Below, in pieces: positions 24,769 through 29,948 of a DNA stretch of 29,948 nucleotides (within the stretch, counting starts at the first letter, position 1; each line of letters starts with the position of its first letter). The notes beneath the pieces were generated by a model that was not told the DNA's origin, searched no databases, and worked only from the letters and a program-made list of their open reading frames with translations. Source of the stretch: Candidatus Hydrogenedens sp. (GTDB lineage: Bacteria; Hydrogenedentota; Hydrogenedentia; Hydrogenedentales; Hydrogenedentaceae); NCBI GenBank assembly GCA_035378955.1, contig DAOSUS010000039.1:1-29948 (forward strand), in the 5' to 3' direction. Made by a program: the position numbers and the translations under genes.

Positions 24769-25749
24769 TTAGAGGGCTTCAGGATTTACCGGGTTGGGTG
24801 GTGTTTTTCCATTAAGACGGGCAATAATATTTTGAGCAGCAATTTCTGCCATGCGAGAGCGGGTTTCGACGGAAGCACTTCCTAAATGAGGTATTAAAAT
24901 GGCATTGGGACAGTTTAATAAATCGGGATGAATTTCGGGCTCTTTCTCAAAAACATCTAAACCAGCAGAGAAGATGTAACCTTCTTTAAGTGCCTGAGCC
25001 AATGCTTCTTCGTCGATTACAGGACCGCGGGATGTATTAATGATGCAGGCAGTCCGTTTCATTTTTTTGAATTCTTCAATTCCGAAGGCATGATAGGTGC
25101 TTCGTGTTAAGGGGCAATGGATGGATATAAAATCGGATTCTCTTAATAAGGTTTCTTTATCTACAGGTGTTGCTTTAATATCTTCAGGTAGTTTTGGCTC
25201 GGTTACATCATAAAAAATCACTCGCATATTAAATCCTGTGGCTCTTCTTGCGACGGCCTGACCAATTCTTCCCATGCCAAAGATACCTAATGTTTTTCCG
25301 TGCACATCCATACCTAAAAGTAATGTGGGATTCCAGCCAGCCCATTGAGAGGCACGAACCAATCGTTCCCCTTCACCCAATCGGCGGGCAGTAGCCATTA
25401 AAAGAGCCCATGCTAAATCGGCTGTAGTTTCCGTTAAAACCCCGGGAGTATTGGTCACGACAATTTTCCTTTTCGTTGCTTCGACTATATCTATGTTATC
25501 AAATCCAACGGCATAGTTTGCAATTATTTTTAACTGAGGTCCTGCTTGTTCCATAAGTTGTGCGTCTATTTTATCTGTAAGCAGACATAAAAGGGCATCA
25601 ATTCCTTTGACTTCTTCTAATAGTTCTTCATACGGAATGGGAGTCTCACCGGGATATATTTTTATATTTTCTTTCCCGAAGTTCTGATACAATAAAATCA
25701 AACCTCTTTCGGGAAGATTGCGTGTAACAAAAATTTTGGGTTTGTTCAT
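24769..25749 (-). CDS. D-isomer 2-hydroxyacid dehydrogenase, glyoxylate/hydroxypyruvate reductase type
   Basis: The 326-residue cytosolic NAD(P)H-dependent enzyme belongs to the D-2-hydroxyacid dehydrogenases. It shows ANYAVGFDNID (77-87), VTNTPGVLTETTADLAW (98-114), a Rossmann loop GMGRIG (158-163) and the catalytic triad R241 (NTSRGPVID), E270 (DVFEKEP) and H288 (IPHLGSAS). These motifs and the length best match glyoxylate reductases of the GyaR/GhrB group, which reduce glyoxylate or hydroxypyruvate; other 2-oxoacids are possible. It lies 6 nt after the ZIP transporter stop and is probably last in the gnd-ZIP-dehydrogenase operon. Confidence 0.92.
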   Translation of the reverse strand: MNKPKIFVTRNLPERGLILLYQNFGKENIKIYPGETPIPYEELLEEVKGIDALLCLLTDKIDAQLMEQAGPQLKIIANYAVGFDNIDIVEATKRKIVVTNTPGVLTETTADLAWALLMATARRLGEGERLVRASQWAGWNPTLLLGMDVHGKTLGIFGMGRIGQAVARRATGFNMRVIFYDVTEPKLPEDIKATPVDKETLLRESDFISIHCPLTRSTYHAFGIEEFKKMKRTACIINTSRGPVIDEEALAQALKEGYIFSAGLDVFEKEPEIHPDLLNCPNAILIPHLGSASVETRSRMAEIAAQNIIARLNGKTPPNPVNPEAL

Positions 25750-25755
25750 AAATTT

Positions 25756-26556
25756 TTATCCTAACGCTACATCTAAAAACATCATAAGAGCAAAGCCGAA
25801 CATTACACCTACAGTGGGTAGGTCTGTATCTCCTTCTTTTTGGGCTTCAGGGATAAGTTCTTCTGCCACTACGAAAATCATAGCCCCGGCAGCGAATGCT
25901 AATGCAAACGGCAAAACAGGTCTTGCAATTATAACAGCGAGAGCACCAATTACCCCGGCAATTGGTTCGACGATACCAGAAAGCTGTCCTATAAAAAAAC
26001 TTTTCCATGGAGATAAGCCTTCTCGACGAAGAGGTAGAGCTACAGCAGTTCCTTCGGGTAAATTTTGCAAGCCGATACTAATAGCAAGAGCAATAGCACC
26101 CGTTAGAGATGCACCTGGAATTCCGTATGCAGTTGCTCCGAAAGCGACACCTACGGCTAATCCTTCAGGTATATTATGCATGGTAATAGCCATTACCAGA
26201 AGGGTACTTCTTCTCCAATTGGTATGAATACCTTCTGCATTTTCTATGGATAGTCCCTGGTGCAAGTGGGGCAGTATCTTGTCCATAGCCCATAGAGCAA
26301 CACCCCCTAACAAAAAACCTACCACAGCCGGTAACCAGGGGGGTAGTCCCATTTCTTTACTCATCCCGATAGAGGGTTCCAGTAAAGACCAGAAGGACAC
26401 TGCAATCATTACACCTGCGGCCATTCCTAAAGTTGCATCAAGAATTTTTTGGGGAATGGGCTTTGCCCACAAAGCAGGCAAAGCCCCTAATAGTGTCATA
26501 AACCATGTAAATAATGTTGCTAATAATGCAAGTATTGCTGGATGTAGTTCACTCAT
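25756..26556 (-). CDS. ZIP-family metal transporter, GufA-like
   Basis: The 266-residue polytopic membrane protein has about eight hydrophobic segments. The two metal-path helices carry MHNIPEGLAVGVAFG (H127, N128, E131) and LQNLPEGTAVALPL (Q164, N165, E168), plus VEP with E197 and a late AEELIP. The Gln in the second motif is typical of the GufA branch rather than ZupT. The protein would import Zn2+ or a similar divalent metal. I start at the ATG at 26556, because a longer frame from 26610 would overlap the gnd coding end and add an unrelated Trp/Phe/Arg-rich stretch; from 26556 the gap to gnd is 5 nt. It is co-transcribed with gnd and the dehydrogenase. Confidence 0.93.
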   Translation of the reverse strand: MSELHPAILALLATLFTWFMTLLGALPALWAKPIPQKILDATLGMAAGVMIAVSFWSLLEPSIGMSKEMGLPPWLPAVVGFLLGGVALWAMDKILPHLHQGLSIENAEGIHTNWRRSTLLVMAITMHNIPEGLAVGVAFGATAYGIPGASLTGAIALAISIGLQNLPEGTAVALPLRREGLSPWKSFFIGQLSGIVEPIAGVIGALAVIIARPVLPFALAFAAGAMIFVVAEELIPEAQKEGDTDLPTVGVMFGFALMMFLDVALG

Positions 26557-26561
26557 AAGTA

Positions 26562-28016
26562 TTAGACGGTATATGTTGAAGCAGAAGTTGAACCGCCACG
26601 CCCGGTCCAATTGGTATGGAAAAATTCCCCTCTGGGTTTATCCACCCGTTCATAAGTGTGGGCACCAAAATAATCGCGTTGTGCTTGAAGGAGATTTGCT
26701 GGAAGCCATGCACTCCGATAACCATCAAAATAACATAATGCCGAACTGATAGCAGGGACAGGAATTCCTAATTGAACGGCAGTAGAAACAACCCGACGCC
26801 AACTATCCTGTGTTTCATTGACAATACCTGCAAAGAACGGGTCTAATAATAGATTTTCTAAATGGGGGTTTCGGTCAAAGGCTTCTTTGATTTTGCCTAA
26901 AAATACAGAACGGATAATGCAACCTCCCCGCCACATTAAGGCAATACCTCCATAATTCAAATTCCATCCGTAAGTTTTTGCTGCGGAACGCATCAATTGA
27001 TAACCCTGAGCATAACTTACAATTTTAGATGCATAAAGGGCTTTGCGAAGGTCATTAATGAATTGTTTTTTATCGCCTGTAAAATTTGTTACTTTCCCCT
27101 GTAATGTTTGACTGGCTTTTACGCGTTCTTCTTTGATTGCAGATAAGCACCGTGCAAAAACAGCTTCTGCGACAGCCGTTAATGGTTGTCCTTCATCTAA
27201 AGCAGAAATAACAGTCCATTTCCCGGTGCCTTTCTGTCCGGCTGTGTCTAAAATGAGGTCAACAACATATTGTCCTTCTTCATTTTTGTAGGCAAGGATG
27301 TCGCGTGTAATTTCAATTAAGTATGAGTTCAATTCTCCTTCATACCATTCCGAAAAGACCTGATGCATTTCCTCATTGGACATTCCCAGCCCTTGTTTCA
27401 TTAGGTGATAAGTTTCGCATATCATTTGCATATCGCCATACTCAATACCGTTATGTACCATCTTCACAAAATGTCCGGCTCCATTTTCGCCTACCCAATC
27501 GCAACAAGGTTCCCCTTCGGGTGTCTTTGCACAAATAGATTGGAAAATATCTTTAACATGTTCCCATGCTTTAGGAGAACCACCGGGCATCATGGAAGGA
27601 CCTTTCAATGCCCCTTCTTCTCCACCTGATACACCTGTGCCAATATAAAGAAGTCCTTTACTTTCTAAATATTTTGTTCTACGGGTTGTATCTGGGAAAT
27701 GACTATTTCCTCCATCAATAATAATATCACCCAGGTCTAATAAAGGAATCAGTTGCTCAATAAAATCATCTACTGCCTGGCCGGCTTTTACCATGAGCAT
27801 AACTTTTCGTGGCTTTTTTAGGCTATTAACGAGTTCTTGTAAAGAATGACAGCCTTTTATATTCTTCCCTTTTGCGCGACCATTGATGAAGTCATCTACT
27901 TTGGATACGGTGCGATTAAATACAGCGACACTAAAACCCTTGCTTTCCATGTTTAATACCAGGTTTTCACCCATTACGGCTAAACCTACTAATCCAATAT
28001 CTTTAAGTTCGTTCAT
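26562..28016 (-). CDS. gnd: 6-phosphogluconate dehydrogenase (decarboxylating)
   Basis: The 484-residue cytosolic enzyme of the oxidative pentose phosphate pathway converts 6-phosphogluconate to ribulose 5-phosphate and CO2 while reducing NADP+. The NADP loop is GLVGLAVMGENL, followed by FNRT (33-36) at the phosphate-binding position. Further motifs are GVSGGEEGALKGPSMMPGG (128-146) and the catalytic K185 and E192 in GHFVKMVHNGIEYGD. The C-terminal all-helical domain is complete and the length is that of the long, dimeric class. AAGGAG precedes the ATG with good spacing. It is 59 nt after pfp, so it may share its transcript, and it is tightly coupled to the ZIP gene. Confidence 0.98.
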   Translation of the reverse strand: MNELKDIGLVGLAVMGENLVLNMESKGFSVAVFNRTVSKVDDFINGRAKGKNIKGCHSLQELVNSLKKPRKVMLMVKAGQAVDDFIEQLIPLLDLGDIIIDGGNSHFPDTTRRTKYLESKGLLYIGTGVSGGEEGALKGPSMMPGGSPKAWEHVKDIFQSICAKTPEGEPCCDWVGENGAGHFVKMVHNGIEYGDMQMICETYHLMKQGLGMSNEEMHQVFSEWYEGELNSYLIEITRDILAYKNEEGQYVVDLILDTAGQKGTGKWTVISALDEGQPLTAVAEAVFARCLSAIKEERVKASQTLQGKVTNFTGDKKQFINDLRKALYASKIVSYAQGYQLMRSAAKTYGWNLNYGGIALMWRGGCIIRSVFLGKIKEAFDRNPHLENLLLDPFFAGIVNETQDSWRRVVSTAVQLGIPVPAISSALCYFDGYRSAWLPANLLQAQRDYFGAHTYERVDKPRGEFFHTNWTGRGGSTSASTYTV

Positions 28017-28075
28017 ACAATTCTCCTTTTCTATTTATAATAGTTTTAATTTGTAATAGAATTATATCGCAAATG

Positions 28076-29362
28076 CTATTTTCGATGCCCCTGAGGGATG
28101 TAAACAGGTAGTTTTTTGTCGGCGAAAATAGGTTTGAATTGAGTAAATCTTTGTTTTCCGTTTACCAGCGGTACACTTGCCCATTCTTCTCCAACCAGAG
28201 GCATAGCATATTTAATAAAGTCATCTGTAACATCAATTCTATTGGGGGCGATCCATGCTTCGGGGAATGTTCGTTCCGAATTAGCAACTTTTTCCAGAGG
28301 AACTTTATCGTAATACACATGATAAATGGAACCCGGTGTTCTTAATATAGTTGCCATCCAGCCATTTTCGCCTTCTAATGCGATGAGAACTGCCTTCTGG
28401 GCTACATTATAGGCTTCGTCTAAATCTACGGTAGAAGCATAAATGGCAGAGGATCGTTGGTCTGTTCCCATGACCTGACCACGGGCAGAACCGCGAACTG
28501 CCAATCCTTTTTCATTAAGCAGGTTTACGATTTTCTGGCTTGCAGTTAGTTTTGCAGAACCGAATTGGGTATGTCCGAAACTGTCTTTCAGTTCGCCGAT
28601 TTCGCCCACTTCAAAACCTTCACTTACTACGATGATGCAACGACCATTTCGTTTAAGTTCGTCGTTGACAAGGTCACACATCTGTTCGGGGGTAACTTTC
28701 GATTCGGTCATATATATTTGCAGGGGTATTTGTCGGTCTGGGTCGGCTAATCGTGCCGAAGCGGGAATGAATCCAATTTTTCTGCCCATGGCTTGTAGAA
28801 CTAATACGGGGTCTGCTGGACAGGAACCACGATTTTCCTCTTCCGCATTTTGCACCAGGCACATCCAGTAGCGGGCAACACTTCCATAACCCGGGGTGTG
28901 GTCAATAAGTTTAAATTCAGAATCTCCAACATCGTTGTCTATTGTTTTGGGAATACCTACTGCTACTAAATCCAAACCCTGCTCTAAGGCTAACTTGCTT
29001 ACCTTGTTTGCTGTGTCCATGGAATCGTTTCCACCAATATAAAAGAAATAACCAATATTATGGGCTTTCATTACATCAATAATCCGCTGGTAATCCTCAT
29101 CCTGTCCTTTTTTTAATTTATAACGGCATGTGCCGATGGACCCTGCTGCAGGTGTATGTCGAAGCAAAGCAATTTCTTCGGAATTTTGCTCGGATAAGTT
29201 TAAAAGTTCTTCTTTAATAACTCCTTCAATTCCATGCCAACCCGCGTAAACTGTACCGAATGTTTCAGGGAACATTTTGCAAGTTTCGATGACACCGCGA
29301 AGTGAATTGTTAATTACGGGACTAGGTCCACCTGATTGGGCAACGATAACATTCTTAGGCAT
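28076..29362 (-). CDS. pfp: Pyrophosphate-dependent 6-phosphofructokinase
   Basis: The 428-residue enzyme phosphorylates fructose 6-phosphate with pyrophosphate and can run in reverse, so it serves glycolysis and gluconeogenesis. The donor-site signature marks it as PPi-type: GGNDSMDT (110-117) has Asp113 where ATP enzymes have Gly, and PKTIDND (138-144) has Lys139 where ATP enzymes have Gly. SGGPSPVINNS near the start, MGRKIGF and the late SEGFEVGE are as expected for the long PFP group. Asn112 in GGNDS replaces the more common Asp. AAAGGAG precedes the ATG. It is followed by gnd on the same strand and preceded by the LarA-like gene 78 nt away. Confidence 0.95.
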   Translation of the reverse strand: MPKNVIVAQSGGPSPVINNSLRGVIETCKMFPETFGTVYAGWHGIEGVIKEELLNLSEQNSEEIALLRHTPAAGSIGTCRYKLKKGQDEDYQRIIDVMKAHNIGYFFYIGGNDSMDTANKVSKLALEQGLDLVAVGIPKTIDNDVGDSEFKLIDHTPGYGSVARYWMCLVQNAEEENRGSCPADPVLVLQAMGRKIGFIPASARLADPDRQIPLQIYMTESKVTPEQMCDLVNDELKRNGRCIIVVSEGFEVGEIGELKDSFGHTQFGSAKLTASQKIVNLLNEKGLAVRGSARGQVMGTDQRSSAIYASTVDLDEAYNVAQKAVLIALEGENGWMATILRTPGSIYHVYYDKVPLEKVANSERTFPEAWIAPNRIDVTDDFIKYAMPLVGEEWASVPLVNGKQRFTQFKPIFADKKLPVYIPQGHRK

Positions 29363-29440
29363 TATTTATCTCCTTTCCAATGTTTATTTGATAAAGAGTA
29401 TTTTAAATGATTGAATTTATGATGTGAAAGTAAACAATAA

Positions 29441-29948
29441 TTATTCTTTCACGCGGTAGAGGACTTCCCCCGCTTGTGGGACAAAGAGAATTCCTTCTTC
29501 TTCTCGATTTTTCCAATCCTCTATATTTATTGAATTTGGGTCTCGATAACCTAAATTAATTTCATCGCATATTTCTTTAGGAATAGATGTGGCTAAGGTA
29601 ACCTTTACTCGTGGCTTTTCAATGCCGTTGATATAGGTTCCTATTCCGCGGACATGTGTAGAATGGGCTAAAATTCCACCGGGAATATCTTGGAATTTAT
29701 CCATTTGAGCAAGGAAATAATCACGAGTATGGTAACCAATTTTTCGAATTAAGTGCCCGTGCGTAACGCTAATTTCTTTTATGTGCGGTCCATAAATGAT
29801 GAGTTCACCATTATCAGCGACGACAGGTTCTAATTTATACATGCATTTACCGGCTGTCCATATCTCGTCATACATAAGGGGTGATTCTGCAAGAACGGAA
29901 TGGTAAGTGCGAGGTTTGAAAATAATATGAGTTTTCTCGGATAGGTCT
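29441..29948 (-). CDS. LarA-like (DUF2088, lactate racemase family) protein, C-terminal part
   Basis: The visible 168 residues are the C-terminal part of a gene running off the right edge. An internal Met lies at 29875, but the frame stays open to the edge (FKPRTYHSVLAESPL before MYDEIWTAGK) and is clearly family sequence, so that Met is not the start. DUF2088/LarA homologs carry or resemble the nickel-pincer cofactor racemase, acting on 2-hydroxyacids. Conserved stretches seen are ELIIYGPHIKEIS, IRKIGYHTRDYF, DIPGGILAHSTHVRGIGTY and the end GILFVPQAGEVLYRVK. The N-terminal half, with cofactor-binding residues, is outside the window, so substrate and nickel dependence cannot be judged. Confidence 0.88.
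   Translation of the reverse strand, partial: DLSEKTHIIFKPRTYHSVLAESPLMYDEIWTAGKCMYKLEPVVADNGELIIYGPHIKEISVTHGHLIRKIGYHTRDYFLAQMDKFQDIPGGILAHSTHVRGIGTYINGIEKPRVKVTLATSIPKEICDEINLGYRDPNSINIEDWKNREEEGILFVPQAGEVLYRVKE

Noticed and set aside
26557..26610. Longer start for the ZIP transporter from the ATG at 26610.
   Set aside because: It overlaps the end of gnd and adds residues unlike the family; the ATG at 26556 fits operon spacing.
29424..29452. Inverted repeat GTGAAAG/CTTTCAC at the end of the LarA-like gene, a possible terminator.
   Set aside because: Only 7 bp with a 15-nt AT loop, no T-run on the minus strand, and it overlaps the stop codon.
29441..29875. A complete 144-residue gene starting at the Met at 29875.
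   Set aside because: The upstream frame is open to the window edge and encodes conserved family sequence, so this is an internal Met of a cut gene.

Overview
This window is an ordinary bacterial chromosome segment. It is visibly AT-rich, densely coded and free of mobile elements, CRISPR arrays and tRNA or rRNA genes. It holds 18 well-supported protein genes plus gene ends at both edges. Exported proteins are prominent: a DUF4091/F5-8C glycosidase-like protein, three sulfatase-superfamily enzymes (one with a twin-arginine signal), a TPR lipoprotein, two signal peptidases and a small secreted protein. Together with a PPi-dependent phosphofructokinase and a LarA-like protein, this suggests an uncultured Gram-negative polysaccharide user of the PVC/FCB/Hydrogenedentota kind. 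That placement is a guess from gene content, not from a marker gene.

Layout. 1-175: end of an unidentified + strand gene. 182-2317 (-): exported DUF4091 protein. 2414-4834 (+): soluble PAS hybrid histidine kinase. 4842-5942 (-): membrane-anchored SGNH hydrolase-like protein. 6071-11359 (+): two tandem paralogous sulfatase-like proteins with Thr in place of the formylglycine Cys. 11361-12761 (-): a canonical CxPSR sulfatase. 12892-13700 (+): a self-contained transcription unit for a small secreted protein, with UP-like tract, strong promoter, leader hairpin, consensus Shine-Dalgarno and strong terminator. 13754-17699 (+): rnhB, TPR lipoprotein and M32 carboxypeptidase, probably one operon. 17689-21868 (-): lepA, lepB and a second, unusual two-domain signal peptidase, transcribed in that order. 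21982-22635 (-): pcm. 22729-23667 (+): Ser/Thr kinase with a TTG start. 23823-24743 (+): CorA-family transporter. 24769-29948 (-): LarA-like protein (cut by the edge), pfp, gnd, ZIP transporter and 2-hydroxyacid dehydrogenase. The last three are spaced 5-6 nt apart and probably form an operon.

How the genes fit together. Left of 12.8 kb the theme is sensing and modifying extracellular or surface polymers. The centre and right are housekeeping: RNA/DNA hybrid repair, translation factor LepA, signal peptide cleavage, damaged-protein repair, and central carbon metabolism through PPi-linked glycolysis and the pentose phosphate pathway. The most notable items are the highly optimised secreted-protein unit near 13 kb, the signal peptidase carrying a decayed second catalytic domain, the Thr-type tandem sulfatase-like pair, and apparent active-site loss in the DUF4091 protein. 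There is no gene-free stretch longer than 300 bases.
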